Source of the DNA: Eisenbergiella porci
GTDB taxonomy: Bacteria > Bacillota > Clostridia > Lachnospirales > Lachnospiraceae
Length of the DNA: 46,510 nt
Reading direction: 5' to 3'
NCBI RefSeq assembly: GCF_009696275.1
Contig: NZ_VUMI01000046.1
Coordinates: 1 to 46,510, forward strand
Both the position numbers and the translations under genes were made by a program. Below are positions 8,311 through 17,414 of this stretch, piece after piece. Under the pieces are notes generated by a model. The model worked only from the letters and a program-made list of their open reading frames with translations. It made no database searches and had not been told where the DNA came from. How positions within the stretch are numbered: the stretch's first letter is position 1; each line of letters opens with the position of its first letter.

Positions 8311-8496
8311 TTCTGCTCCCTTCCGCCCGCTTCATCGGGCATGCGGCTGCGCCGCCTGCAGGCAAAAGGCCGGATGCCGCCATTACCGCTTGCACCTTCA
8401 GCCCTTTCTGCCCTGTTCCGTCATTTCCAACTGCCTTAACTGCATTTATCATATCATGCTTTATATTCCGGTTCTTGTGTTATTTTCTTTAAAATC

Positions 8497-8525
8497 TTGC
8501 TTATTCTGAACTTATGTCGTATACT
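8497..8525 (+). promoter_or_regulatory. Putative promoter of the AraC gene
   Basis: TTGCTT (8497-8502) and TATACT (8520-8525) are separated by 17 bases in the 334-base gap between kduI and the divergent regulator. A/T-rich sequence at 8440-8490 probably holds the kduI promoter on the other strand, but I could not fix its boxes. The rest of the gap is G+C-rich without clear structure. Confidence 0.5.
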
Positions 8526-8644
8526 GTACAAAAAGGATATTTCTCCTGTAACTATATGCCGCAGATTTACCATAGCGCCGGCTGATTTTCAGGAAAAACA
8601 AGGGTTCTTTTACTAAATCAGAGAAAGGATAAAGCGAACACATT

Positions 8645-9508
8645 ATGAAAGAATACAGCTCCTGCAAATCAGCCATTCAGTCCTGCATAGAGAACAAAAG
8701 TTTTGCGGTAGCCCACCTGTATAATGATGAGAGACCTATGGATATGCATATCCATGACTGCTATGAGATCTATTATTCCATCTCAGGAGGCAAGCAGTTT
8801 CTCATTGACAACCGCTTCTACGATATTCAGCCTGGGGATATTTTTTTTATTAACCAATATGAAAGCCATTACCTGTCCCAGATTGATCAGGCTGTCCATG
8901 AACGGATTGTCCTGTCGATTTATCCTGATTTCGTTAAAAGCATTTCCTCCCAGGCAACGGATCTGAATACCTGCTTCCACTACCGCGGCAGCGAGGTTTC
9001 CCACAAGCTCCATCTTTCCGAAGAGGAGCAGAACCGTTTCCGTTATTTTATACATAAGCTTACGGGCTTTTCCGGCTTTGGCTCCGATCTGGAGGAAAGG
9101 GCCGTTTTTACAGAGCTCATGGTGTTCCTGAACCGTATTTTCTACAGCAAAAGCAAATCCGGTAAGCTGCCGCTTGATGCAGCGGCATACCATACACAGG
9201 TGGACGACATTCTTACCTTTATCAACCAGAACATTGATTCCCAGCTGAGCATTGACGATCTGTCCTCCCATTTTTACCTGAGCAGCTCATATCTGTGCCG
9301 TATTTTCAAAGCTGCCACAGGCACTACCATCAACAAATATATTACCGCCAAGCGTATTACGGTGGCCAAATCCCTGCTCAGCACCGGTTATTCCGTCACG
9401 GAAACGTGCGAGAGGTGCGGCTTTAACGATTACAGCAATTTTCTTAAGGCCTTTACGAAGGCTGTGGGGATTTCACCCAAAAAGTATGCGCAGTGTTCGG
9501 CCAGCTGA
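8645..9508 (+). CDS. AraC family transcriptional regulator (uronide locus)
   Basis: A 287-residue regulator with an N-terminal cupin-type sensor (HIHDCYEIYYSISGG, then QPGDIFFINQYESHYL, about residues 35-80) and a C-terminal pair of helix-turn-helix motifs (about 190-285) containing LSIDDLSSHFYLSSSYLCRIFK and GFNDYSNFLKAF. Such proteins usually activate adjacent catabolic genes on binding a sugar. Its divergent position next to kduI makes it the likely regulator of that operon, presumably responding to a uronide intermediate. The gene ends only five bases before the stop codon of the convergent ABC gene, with no terminator between them. Confidence 0.9.
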   Translation: MKEYSSCKSAIQSCIENKSFAVAHLYNDERPMDMHIHDCYEIYYSISGGKQFLIDNRFYDIQPGDIFFINQYESHYLSQIDQAVHERIVLSIYPDFVKSISSQATDLNTCFHYRGSEVSHKLHLSEEEQNRFRYFIHKLTGFSGFGSDLEERAVFTELMVFLNRIFYSKSKSGKLPLDAAAYHTQVDDILTFINQNIDSQLSIDDLSSHFYLSSSYLCRIFKAATGTTINKYITAKRITVAKSLLSTGYSVTETCERCGFNDYSNFLKAFTKAVGISPKKYAQCSAS

Positions 9509-9513
9509 TGGGC

Positions 9514-11235
9514 TTATTGGGTGTTCTGCATGCGGTAGTAGGTGCCTTTTTGGGCCATCAGCTGGTCGTGGGTGCCGCGTTCTATTATTTCACCTTCCTG
9601 AATTACGAGTATTAAGTCGGCATTGCGGATGGTGGAGAGGCGGTGGGCTATGGCTATGATGGTGCGTTTGCCTGTGATGCGGTTGATGGCTTTCTGGATC
9701 TGGCGTTCGGTTTCCACGTCTACTGAGGCAGTCGCTTCATCGAGGATGATAATGGGGGACTGGCGCAGGATAGCTCTTGCTATGGCTACGCGTTGTTTTT
9801 GTCCGCCGGAGAGGCGCAGACCTCTTTCTCCTACTTTTGTTTCATAACGGTCGGGCATGTGCATGATGTCTTCATGGATGTTGGCGGCTTTTGCGGCTTC
9901 TTCGATCTCCTCCCGTGTGGCGTCCGGTTTTGCATAGCCGATATTATCGGCGATGGTGCCGTTGAAGAGGAACGTGTCCTGAAGCACGGGGGAAATGTTG
10001 CGGCGGAGGCTTTGGAGAGTGACGTTTTTAATATCCTTGCCGTCTATGAGAATCCGGCCTCCCATCAGATCGTAAAACCGGGACAGAAGCTGTGTCATGG
10101 TTGTTTTTCCCACGCCGGTGGGGCCGACCAATGCCACCATCATGCCGGGTTCACAGGAAAAAGATACTTTTTTGAGCACCGGTATTTTATTGGCATAGTG
10201 AAAGCTCACATCTTCGAAGGTAATGCTTCCCTGGGCCTTTCCCAGATCCTCTGCCTCCGGTGCATCCTGAATGGCTGAGGGCGTATCCAGAATCAGGGTG
10301 ACACGTTCCGCTCCGGCCAGCGACTGCTGCAGATTTTCCAGCAGATTGGCAAGTCCGGAAACCGGCGCGTAAAACAGGGAGAGGTACAGCATGAAGGCAA
10401 CGATGTCTTCTACGGAAAGCTGCCCCCGGTACGCCAGCACGCCTCCGAAAAATACCACGAGCACAGTACCTACAGAGGACAGGAATTCCACGCTGGGGTG
10501 GAATACGGCGCTGGCGCGCAGCGCGCGGAGCATGGCGCGTACCTGTTCAAAGTTTTTCTTTTTTACCTGTTCGTCTTCAAATTCTTCCTGGCCGAAGGAC
10601 TGGATCTCATGCAGGCCGGAAAGGTTATCCTGGAGCTTGGCATTCAGTTCACCCATGCATTTCTGGGAAGCCTTGAAGAAAGGGCGCACTTTCTTGGCAA
10701 AAATTACGCCGGAAAAGAGAATCAGCGGAATCGGGCAGCAGGTAATCAGCGCCAGCTTCCAGTTTATCATAAGAAGAATGATGAGGACTCCCGCAAAGGT
10801 CACCAGGTTAGTGATCATTTCGGGTATCATATGCGCATAAAGCAGTTCAAAATCCCTGGTGTCATTTACTACCCTGCTCATCAGATCTCCGGTCTGCTTA
10901 TCATGGAAGAAGCCCAGATCCAGATGCTGCAGCTTGTCATACATCCTGCTGCGCAGATCCCCTACCAGGTACCAGGCAGCTTTATGCGCCAGATAATTGC
11001 TTAAAAACCGGAAAGCTATCCGCAGCAGATAGAGTCCCAGCAAAATCAGCGTCAGCTTCGTAATTATGGAGAAGGACGTATTTTCCAGCCTCTTTTCCAC
11101 TATGCCGGTCATGGTTGACAGTACCTTGGGCGCCGCCAGATTCACCGCGGTCAGACAGAGCGTGGACACGATAGCCAAAATATAGAGTCCCTTGTATCTC
11201 GCCGCTTCCTTTGTCAGCTTCCATAGCATTTTCAT
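9514..11235 (-). CDS. ABC transporter, fused permease and ATPase (exporter type)
   Basis: A 573-residue half-transporter of the MsbA/LmrA-like exporter class. The first 300 residues hold about six membrane segments. The nucleotide-binding domain has Walker A GPTGVGKT at 371-378, signature LSGGQ at 475-479 and Walker B IIILDEA at 495-501. Such proteins work as homodimers or with a partner and export lipids, peptides or drugs. No second half-transporter is adjacent, so a homodimer is likely. The start follows a GGGGGA stretch. The 3-prime part of the gene uses many C-ending codons, unlike several neighbours. Confidence 0.9.
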   Translation of the reverse strand: MKMLWKLTKEAARYKGLYILAIVSTLCLTAVNLAAPKVLSTMTGIVEKRLENTSFSIITKLTLILLGLYLLRIAFRFLSNYLAHKAAWYLVGDLRSRMYDKLQHLDLGFFHDKQTGDLMSRVVNDTRDFELLYAHMIPEMITNLVTFAGVLIILLMINWKLALITCCPIPLILFSGVIFAKKVRPFFKASQKCMGELNAKLQDNLSGLHEIQSFGQEEFEDEQVKKKNFEQVRAMLRALRASAVFHPSVEFLSSVGTVLVVFFGGVLAYRGQLSVEDIVAFMLYLSLFYAPVSGLANLLENLQQSLAGAERVTLILDTPSAIQDAPEAEDLGKAQGSITFEDVSFHYANKIPVLKKVSFSCEPGMMVALVGPTGVGKTTMTQLLSRFYDLMGGRILIDGKDIKNVTLQSLRRNISPVLQDTFLFNGTIADNIGYAKPDATREEIEEAAKAANIHEDIMHMPDRYETKVGERGLRLSGGQKQRVAIARAILRQSPIIILDEATASVDVETERQIQKAINRITGKRTIIAIAHRLSTIRNADLILVIQEGEIIERGTHDQLMAQKGTYYRMQNTQ

Positions 11236-11430
11236 TGATATTTTTCCCCCTTTATCTGTTATGCCTGTTTTGTTTTGATTTATCTAAAGGATTTCAGATT
11301 ACTATTAAGTATAACGCCATTCTGCATTGGTAAAAAGAAGAAATCAGATTTCTTTTTCGTTTTTTTCCTGTTATGCGTTTTTTTCCGGACACTGCTCTTG
11401 ACGGCTGTTACGCCGGCGGATCGGTATTCC

Positions 11431-11613
11431 GGCAGAAACAGGCGGGAATACTTACTTATACCAGCCCGGTTTGGGGTGAAAACGGCCTATGATGGCAGTC
11501 TGGTGCGCATGCAGACGCCGGGACATATTATTGGACTCAGGAAGGATATCCGGAGCCTGATTGGAAAACAGCCGGGAGATACGGTACATGTTGTGATTAC
11601 GGAAAGGGAATGA
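11431..11613 (+). pseudogene. DUF1905 domain remnant
   Basis: The translated segment reads as the core of a DUF1905 protein: [10 protein letters not shown], then [20 protein letters not shown] and [13 protein letters not shown]. Relative to my knowledge of the family, about six residues seem missing before SLVRM, and the N-terminal strand is absent. The open frame continues upstream to 11275, but that part is a low-complexity hydrophobic and lysine stretch without a ribosome site. It is probably a decayed copy, or possibly a very short functional variant. Confidence 0.45.
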
Positions 11614-11652
11614 ACGGGATAATTTTGTTATCTCTCCCATTTTATCCGTTGT

Positions 11653-11741
11653 GTGACATCGTCACGGAAGTTTACGCATATAACAGTTAAAATAAGACCA
11701 TGAATTAAAAACACCCGCAACTGTTGAGGTTCGGAACAGTT
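11653..11741. promoter_or_regulatory. Palindromes upstream of the thioredoxin gene
   Basis: Two inverted repeats precede the gene: GTGACATCGTCAC at 11653-11665, and AACTGTT (11719-11725) with AACAGTT (11735-11741) around nine bases. Either could bind a regulator. No convincing -35/-10 pair was found, although CATATAAC lies between them. Confidence 0.4.
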
Positions 11742-11783
11742 ATGGGCACATTAACAATTATAAGCGTAAAAGGAGTGAATGAT

Positions 11784-12095
11784 ATGTCAGTAACAAACAT
11801 CACATCAGACAATTTTCATAAAGAGGTACTTGAGTCCGAAAAGCCCGTGCTGTTGGATTTCTGGGCGCCCTGGTGCGGCCCCTGCCGCATGTTTTCGCCC
11901 ACGGTGGATTCTGTGGCCGAGGAGCGTGAGGATATCAAGGTCGGGAAAATCAATATTGATGAAAACATCGAGCTGGCAAACCAATTCGGTGTGGCCAGCA
12001 TCCCCACTCTTGTCCTTGTGCAAAATGGAAGGAAAAAAGCGGCCAGCGTAGGCCTTCGTTCCAAAAAAGATGTTTTAAAAATGCTGGATGCCTGA
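11784..12095 (+). CDS. trxA: Thioredoxin
   Basis: A 103-residue single-domain thioredoxin with the redox motif WCGPC at 30-34, the FWAPW lead-in and a SIPTL segment carrying the cis-proline. It reduces protein disulfides in the cytoplasm. The ATG at 11784 was chosen because AGGAG lies directly upstream; an in-frame ATG at 11724 has none. The gene seems monocistronic, with palindromes in front and a strong terminator behind. It may be one of several thioredoxins in the genome, and no reductase gene is adjacent. Confidence 0.93.
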   Translation: MSVTNITSDNFHKEVLESEKPVLLDFWAPWCGPCRMFSPTVDSVAEEREDIKVGKINIDENIELANQFGVASIPTLVLVQNGRKKAASVGLRSKKDVLKMLDA

Positions 12096-12163
12096 GCGGC
12101 TGCCCTTGCAGGCTCCCGTCCGGAGTTCATCCAGTCATGATGTGCTTTCCCGATAAATCAAAG

Positions 12164-12209
12164 CCTTGCTTTGCAGCCGGTAAAAGGCTGGAAAGCAAGG
12201 TCTTTTTAT
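12164..12209 (+). terminator. Intrinsic terminator of the thioredoxin gene
   Basis: CCTTGCTTT (12164-12172) pairs with AAAGCAAGG (12192-12200), with inner CAGCC/GGCTG, followed by TCTTTTTAT. An A run on the other side could also serve the convergent GH43 gene weakly. Confidence 0.8.
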
Positions 12210-12236
12210 CTTTGAAGCAACACGCCTGAAGGCTTT

Positions 12237-13154
12237 TTATTTTCCCCACTTGCCTTCCAGCGCCTGAAATTCCTCTTCCGTCAGGTTAAGCACGCTGCCA
12301 TGTCTCTTTTTGCTCTTTCCCAAATCGTATTCCGATTCCTCCGGGATTCTGAATTCGCCGCTTCCGAAATCCGGGCTGAACAGGGGAAGATAGCCTTTTC
12401 CCTCCGCAAAACGATCCACAAGGACACACCATTCCTCTCTGTCGTTAAACCGGAAGGATGCGGGTCCTTCCACGCCGGCCAGCGCGTTCAGCACCGGCGC
12501 GTACACCTCCGTAAAGCTGTCCTTATCCAGGCTTCTGCTTTTTTCCAGGCGGATATTTTTCTCGGTTTCATCTTTGGAGAATCTGTAATAATAATCCCCG
12601 GCTTTTAATATCGTGGTGTCAATGATATGGTTTTCACCCTCCTGATATTTGACAGGCTCCGTAAAGGCATGGAAGTCCGTCGTATAGGAAGCGTAAATGC
12701 GCTGCTTTGATTCAGTGTCGCCCGGTTCCTTCACCTTGGAAGCCCAGAATACAAGGAAGGCCTGCTTCTTTTCATCAAAAATTGCTTCCGGCGCCCAGAC
12801 GCAGCCGGCCTCCGGGATTCCAACCTCCGCGCAGAACGGGCCGTCCCAGTTCACCATATCCTCCGACTCCCACACAATCAGGTTCCTGCTGCCTTCTTCC
12901 TGTGCAGCCGTCCAGCCTTTTCCCGCTTCGATCCGAAGATCCGTAGCGATAATCACGTATTTTCCGTTCAGAGGATTCCTGAGGATAAAGGGATCTCTCA
13001 CGCCCGCCTCTCCGATATCCGAAACCAGGACCGGTTTTCCTTCATTCAAGTCCATCCAGTGCAGCCCGTCCCTGCTCAGCGCAAAATAAATCTGCTCTCC
13101 CAGCTTTTCCTCTCCTGTAAAATGTACGAACAAATATCCTGTGTATGCTGCCAT
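12237..13154 (-). CDS. Glycoside hydrolase family 43-like protein
   Basis: A 305-residue five-blade propeller-type glycosidase with no signal peptide. GH43-like elements include GVRDPFILRN (Asp54), TDLRI, ESEDMVNWDGP and WAPEAIFDEKK (Glu123, the likely acid). Members act on arabinofuranosyl or xylosyl, and some on galactosyl, linkages with inversion. The length is that of a bare catalytic domain. The start at 13154 follows AAAGGAAG. It lies downstream of a broken Rpn-type gene on the same strand and probably has its own promoter. The substrate cannot be fixed from sequence; arabinan side chains would fit the neighbourhood. Confidence 0.8.
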   Translation of the reverse strand: MAAYTGYLFVHFTGEEKLGEQIYFALSRDGLHWMDLNEGKPVLVSDIGEAGVRDPFILRNPLNGKYVIIATDLRIEAGKGWTAAQEEGSRNLIVWESEDMVNWDGPFCAEVGIPEAGCVWAPEAIFDEKKQAFLVFWASKVKEPGDTESKQRIYASYTTDFHAFTEPVKYQEGENHIIDTTILKAGDYYYRFSKDETEKNIRLEKSRSLDKDSFTEVYAPVLNALAGVEGPASFRFNDREEWCVLVDRFAEGKGYLPLFSPDFGSGEFRIPEESEYDLGKSKKRHGSVLNLTEEEFQALEGKWGK

Positions 13155-13227
13155 ATTTCTTCCTTTCTCTCATGCCGTCAAAGCGGCTGTTGCTGTTTAT
13201 ACTTTTTATTAATATAGGTACAGGCCG

Positions 13228-13970
13228 TTACAGCCCGTATTTTCTGTACAGCCGGCTCCGCAGGGATGCGTCCTCAGCCACACGCAGGATGTCCGTAAAG
13301 CGTTCTTCCTCTCCCAGCCGCTGTATCAGCTGCGCCAGGCGGTTTTCCCCTTTTTTCATCCCACGCCTTTCTCCTCGTCTTTCTCCTCGTCTTTCTCCGC
13401 GTTCCTCACCGATTTTAATTCCTTCCTTACGGCAGGCGTCCATCCATTCGTCAAAAGCTCTGCACATATCGATGCGTCCTCCTTCCCTGTTTTCCCTGAT
13501 ATATTTCTCCAGCCTCCGGGAATTGGTGCAGTTTACTATCACCGCAAATCCCCTTTCTGTCATGCGTGTGAAGGCATCCCTGTTGGCATTCACAAAAGCG
13601 CACATGGCAGCTTTATCATCCACTCTCTGCAAAATGCCCATCACCTCCCGCAGCTCCGTACGGAACAGTTCGATATCCAAATCCTTTCTTATAGAGAGCC
13701 GCCGCAACGGGTAATCCGGCAGTCCGGGTTCTCCTGGTTTTCTACGGCCAGTACTGCGGCCGGGCGGTGTCTGTAAAACAGCTTCTTTGTATCCCGAATC
13801 CTTTTTCCCGGCTTTCCGCTACTGTTTTCGGTGCCCTGCACGCTGTCCATGGGCAGAAGCTCCTCCGGGCGGATTTCCTGTCTTCCCCGGAAAAAGCAGC
13901 CATTGAGCAGATCTGCAAAGATATGCGGATCTCCCAGAAATTCATTCAGGGTAATGTCTTTTTTCCCCAT
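13228..13970 (-). pseudogene. Broken Rpn family (PD-(D/E)XK) nuclease gene
   Basis: Two frames carry the ends of one protein. The upstream piece (13970 to 13689) has the start typical of these proteins in this group of bacteria, ITLNEFLGDPHIFADLLNG, RDTKKLFYRH and the nuclease-core strand AVLAVENQEN. The downstream piece (from about 13707 to 13228) has the C-terminal helices and a low-complexity tail of GERR repeats, encoded by a short tandem repeat at about 13369-13402. The roughly 100-150 residues that normally lie between are missing and the frame changes at the join. Family members are recombination-promoting nucleases related to transposases. This copy should be inactive. Confidence 0.75.
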
Positions 13971-14012
13971 TTGTTTCTCCTACATATTATAAACTTTTGT
14001 GCGTGAAATATC

Positions 14013-14105
14013 AATCATTTTTTAGTTGTGGTCCAGAGGTTACAAACCGGACCGAACTGTTACAGTTCAGCCTGGCCGCCCTGTAACTGCATCAAAAAAA
14101 TGATT
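14013..14105. other. Large structured inverted repeat with internal palindrome
   Basis: AATCATTTTTT (14013-14023) pairs with AAAAAATGATT (14095-14105). Inside are AGTT/AACT, GGTCC (14030-14034) with GGACC (14049-14053), and the palindrome GAACTG-TTA-CAGTTC (14054-14068). The T tract comes first on both strands, so it is not an intrinsic terminator. It occupies the 375-base gap between the Rpn remnant and GH4 and may be a decayed mobile-element end or a regulatory site. The rest of the gap is A/T-rich. Confidence 0.45.
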
Positions 14106-14288
14106 TCTTTTGACTGGCTTATGCCTGGGGAAACACCTGAGAGAGTTCTCGGGATTTTTCAAGATTAACTCACTTAATTTCGTTTATGATATAGAATAAC
14201 AAAATTTGTGGAAGAGGGCAAGTTTTTTCAAGCTTTTTTACTTATTTTTAACTGTTTCGAAGCAGGATGTCAACTGTAACCCTGAAAG

Positions 14289-14331
14289 CGGCAGGGGCAG
14301 CCCGCATAACTGACGGTTCTGCTCCCTGCCG
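14289..14331 (-). terminator. Hairpin downstream of the GH4 gene
   Basis: CGGCAGGG plus GCAG (14289-14300) pairs with CTGC plus CCCTGCCG (14319-14331, one bulged base). It starts 15 bases after the GH4 stop. The T tract is weak (CTTTCA). Confidence 0.55.
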
Positions 14332-14345
14332 TAAATTTTGATTGT

Positions 14346-15815
14346 TTACTCCGCCGTAATCGTCCTGCTTTCCCTTTCCGCTGAAATTTCTTCCACGGTT
14401 TTTTCACGGATTCTTACAGCTCCCTGATATCCGTCTTTTGTAGGAATCAGATCGCCTTTGGCAAAGCGTTCCTTGGCCTCTGCGATGGCCTGGGTATACT
14501 GGGGCAGCCATTCCGCTTCCGCGATCAGCATTTCATCTATCATCTGCCAGATTTCCGGAGGGTTGCACACGGCTCCGGTCAGAGGATCCATGAGGGCGGC
14601 CTGCTTCAGAAGCTTCACATCGCCTGCCACCGCTGCTTCTACGGCCAGACGCTGTACCCATATGGACTGGGAACAAACGGCGGCACAGCCCAGGGGCAGA
14701 TCCCCCAGCTTAGGAACGGAGATTCCGTTGCCGTCCACATAGCAGGGAACTTCAACCACACACTCATAAGGCAGGTTGGTAATGCAGCCTTCATTCATGA
14801 TATTAAAATGGCCCCTGTATTTTCTGCCGGTTTCCAGGGACTCCATGATGTAGGAGCAGTGCTCCTTTCCCCTCTGGCTGCCGTCGTATTTTTTTGGAGG
14901 CTCCGATGCAATCTTGGGGTATTCCGTTTCAAACCAGTTGCGTTCCTCTCTGGTAACGCGCAGATAGCCGCCGGTTTCTCCATTAATCCAGCTGTCCGTA
15001 TTGATCCAGTCCTTGATTTCATCCGGACGCTTCCGGTACCATGCCACATATTCGGATAAATGGCCGTTGGATTCGGTGGAATAATAGCCGAAGCGTTTCA
15101 GGATATCAATTCTGACCTTCTCCTCTTCGCTGAAGCGTTCATGGGCCTCAAAACCGGCAAGCAGCTTATCCTTCAGCTCCACGCCTTTATGCTTTACGCT
15201 CACATACCAGGTCTGATGGTTGATGCCGGCGCAGGTGATGTCCAGATCCTCCCTGGGGATTCCCAGAACCTCGGCAATCTGGCTCTCGCCGTGAATCTCA
15301 CCGTGGCACAGGCCGATGGTTTTGACCCCGCCGTATTTATTGCATGCCCAGGTGGCCATGGCGTTGGGATTGGAGTAATTAAGCATAATTGCCCCCGGCT
15401 CCGCCACTTCCCTGATATCCTTACAGAAATTCAGCATTTCAGCGATTACGCGCTGTCCGTACATGATGCCGCCGGTGCAGAGGGTATCGCCCACACACTG
15501 ATCCACACCGTATTTCAACGGAATGTCCACATCCATTTCAAAAGCGGGCAGGCCTCCGATGCGGACGCAGTTGATAATATATCTGGCGCCGCGGAAGGCT
15601 TCCCTTCTGTCTGTTGTCGCCTGAATGGTAATCGGGATATTGTTGCTGTCCAAATCCCGCTGGCACAGACGGGTTACCTTATCCAGATTGTCCGGATTGA
15701 TATCCGTAAAGGCCACCTCAATATCATGAAATTCCGGTACGGACATGATATCTGTAAATAATGTCCTGGCAAAAACCAGGCTTCCCGCCCCAATCACTGC
15801 AATTTTAAAGCTCAT
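14346..15815 (-). CDS. Glycoside hydrolase family 4 (alpha-galactosidase / alpha-uronidase type)
   Basis: A 489-residue NAD- and metal-dependent glycosidase. The Rossmann motif GAGSLVF is at 9-15, the metal site uses Cys170 in LCHGE and His200 in GINHQTW, and NYSNPNA is at 146-152. GH4 enzymes cleave by an oxidation-elimination mechanism. The residues after the catalytic Cys (CHG) differ from the CHS type usual in MelA alpha-galactosidases and from CN(V/I)P of phospho-glycosidases. In the literature a CHG-type motif is linked to alpha-glucuronidases, so an alpha-uronidase activity is plausible. The start follows AAAGGGGAAG. It lies 161 bases downstream of the GH27 gene on the same strand. Confidence 0.88.
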   Translation of the reverse strand: MSFKIAVIGAGSLVFARTLFTDIMSVPEFHDIEVAFTDINPDNLDKVTRLCQRDLDSNNIPITIQATTDRREAFRGARYIINCVRIGGLPAFEMDVDIPLKYGVDQCVGDTLCTGGIMYGQRVIAEMLNFCKDIREVAEPGAIMLNYSNPNAMATWACNKYGGVKTIGLCHGEIHGESQIAEVLGIPREDLDITCAGINHQTWYVSVKHKGVELKDKLLAGFEAHERFSEEEKVRIDILKRFGYYSTESNGHLSEYVAWYRKRPDEIKDWINTDSWINGETGGYLRVTREERNWFETEYPKIASEPPKKYDGSQRGKEHCSYIMESLETGRKYRGHFNIMNEGCITNLPYECVVEVPCYVDGNGISVPKLGDLPLGCAAVCSQSIWVQRLAVEAAVAGDVKLLKQAALMDPLTGAVCNPPEIWQMIDEMLIAEAEWLPQYTQAIAEAKERFAKGDLIPTKDGYQGAVRIREKTVEEISAERESRTITAE

Positions 15816-15931
15816 AATACTTCCCCTTTCCTGATGTCAACTGTATCGCTGTTCATGTGTAAAAACAGGAATCCGAATGAACCACATAAAATAACGGGTT
15901 CCTTCCTCCCTACGCTGTTTTTACAGCCGGT

Positions 15932-15953
15932 CCGGCAGGCGTTCACCTGCCGG
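15932..15953 (-). terminator. Hairpin between GH27 and GH4
   Basis: CCGGCAGG and CCTGCCGG form a perfect 8-base stem with a 6-base loop, 24 bases after the GH27 stop. There is no clear T tract, so read-through into GH4 is likely. Confidence 0.45.
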
Positions 15954-15976
15954 GCAATTGCCTTATCTCCTTATTT

Positions 15977-17305
15977 TCAGGCTCTGCGGATACAGAAAAG
16001 CTTCGCGCCATGTACCTTCACAGCGCTGGAAATCACGCTTCCCCTGCTTTGCTGCACTTCTCCGGTCCAAAGCTCCTCCATCACAAGCTCCTGATCCAAA
16101 TCAGGAACCTCCGCGGATACGGCGGCATACACATCCTCCGTCTTAACGCCGACTTCCTTTTCTTCATCGTTGAAATTAAACAGCGCGGCATAAACGGCAT
16201 CCTCTCCGTTTTTCCTGCTGGCCCATACCGCATGCACGCCGTCCCGTTCCACCTGTACGCCATGGTACTCCGATCCCATAAGCGCCAGCACCCTTTCATT
16301 GGTGAGCAGGGAAAGCGTCCATTCGTCCAGCTTGGGCATTTCCGCGCCCAGCATCAGGGGAGAACGGAAGATGCACCACAGGGTCATCATGGTCACCTGC
16401 TCTTCTTTTGTAAAATTGGTCTGTCTTTCTTCACCGAAGCCCTTGCCCAGCCAACCCAACGGCAGCATGTCGCAGTCCGGATAGCAGCCCTGTGTCACGT
16501 GGTTCTGCCACAGCTCGCAGCGGTAGAACATGTTCAGGAGAAGTTCCCATTTATCCCAGAAATCATCGGTAATACGCCACATATTGGCATACTTCTCATA
16601 ATGCCACGCCTTCTCAATCAGCGCAGGACCGGGAGAAAGACTGAGAACGATGGAACGGCCGCATTTTTCAATGGCCTTGTGGAGCATTTCGATCTCATGG
16701 GCGGCCGAATACTGGTTTTCCCGATAAATACTGGTGTTGCAGATGTCGTCACATTTGATATAATCCACTCCCCACTGGGCATACAGCGCAAGCAGGGAAT
16801 CGTAGTAAGCCTGGCTGCCCTCCATATCCTTTCTCAGGCCGTACATATCCGGATTCCAGCCGCAGATGGAAGAAGGATTGGCAACCTCGTCCGCTGTCTG
16901 GCTGCTTCCCAGCACCGGCAGATGGTTCTGTGCGGCCGCACGGGGAATCCCCCTCATAATATGAATGCCGAACTTCAGGCCCAGGCCGTGTATGTAATCC
17001 GCCAGAGGCTTAAAGCCCGCCCCGTCCGCAGCGGAAGGAAAACGCTCCGGGCAGGGAAGGAGCCTTCCGTATTCATCCATTTCCAGCTTGCTGAAGGGGA
17101 TATACTGATGCTTATCGCGCATGCTTCCCGCCCCATAGGCATACCACTGGATGTCCACAACGATGTACTCCCAGCCGTACTGCTTCAAATGAGCCGCCAT
17201 ATAGTCGGCATTGGCCTTCACCTGTTCTTCATTCACCGTGGTATCATAGTAGTCATAGCTGTTCCAGCCCATGGGCGGCGTCATGGCAAACCTGTTTTTA
17301 TCCAT
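15977..17305 (-). CDS. Alpha-galactosidase, glycoside hydrolase family 27
   Basis: A 442-residue retaining alpha-galactosidase. It opens with MTPPMGWNSYDYY, continues with YIVVDIQWYAYG, and has the nucleophile Asp186 in DYIKCDD and the acid/base Asp at 247-248 in WRITDDFWD. A C-terminal beta domain ends the protein. No signal peptide is present, so it cleaves imported oligosaccharides. The start at 17305 follows AAGGAGGATTTGATA; the longer open frame upstream lacks support. It is transcribed divergently from the AraC gene at 17496 from an overlapping promoter region and probably forms an operon with GH4. Family members include isomaltodextranase and beta-L-arabinopyranosidase activities as alternatives. 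Confidence 0.92.
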   Translation of the reverse strand: MDKNRFAMTPPMGWNSYDYYDTTVNEEQVKANADYMAAHLKQYGWEYIVVDIQWYAYGAGSMRDKHQYIPFSKLEMDEYGRLLPCPERFPSAADGAGFKPLADYIHGLGLKFGIHIMRGIPRAAAQNHLPVLGSSQTADEVANPSSICGWNPDMYGLRKDMEGSQAYYDSLLALYAQWGVDYIKCDDICNTSIYRENQYSAAHEIEMLHKAIEKCGRSIVLSLSPGPALIEKAWHYEKYANMWRITDDFWDKWELLLNMFYRCELWQNHVTQGCYPDCDMLPLGWLGKGFGEERQTNFTKEEQVTMMTLWCIFRSPLMLGAEMPKLDEWTLSLLTNERVLALMGSEYHGVQVERDGVHAVWASRKNGEDAVYAALFNFNDEEKEVGVKTEDVYAAVSAEVPDLDQELVMEELWTGEVQQSRGSVISSAVKVHGAKLFCIRRA

Positions 17306-17414
17306 TATCAAATCCTCCTTGTTTTGCGGAGCAAAATGCGAGTCCTCTGACGAGCAGAGGATTTTCCTCCTGCATGGTATTTTTTTGACACCGGAAATTA
17401 TTGTTCTGTTTTCA

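Noticed and set aside
9793-11004. Plus-strand open frames opposite the ABC exporter gene
   Set aside because: The minus strand carries complete Walker and signature motifs; the others have no start signal.
15060-17350. Long plus-strand open frames opposite GH4 and GH27
   Set aside because: The minus-strand glycosidases have all catalytic residues and good ribosome sites, so these are antisense shadows.
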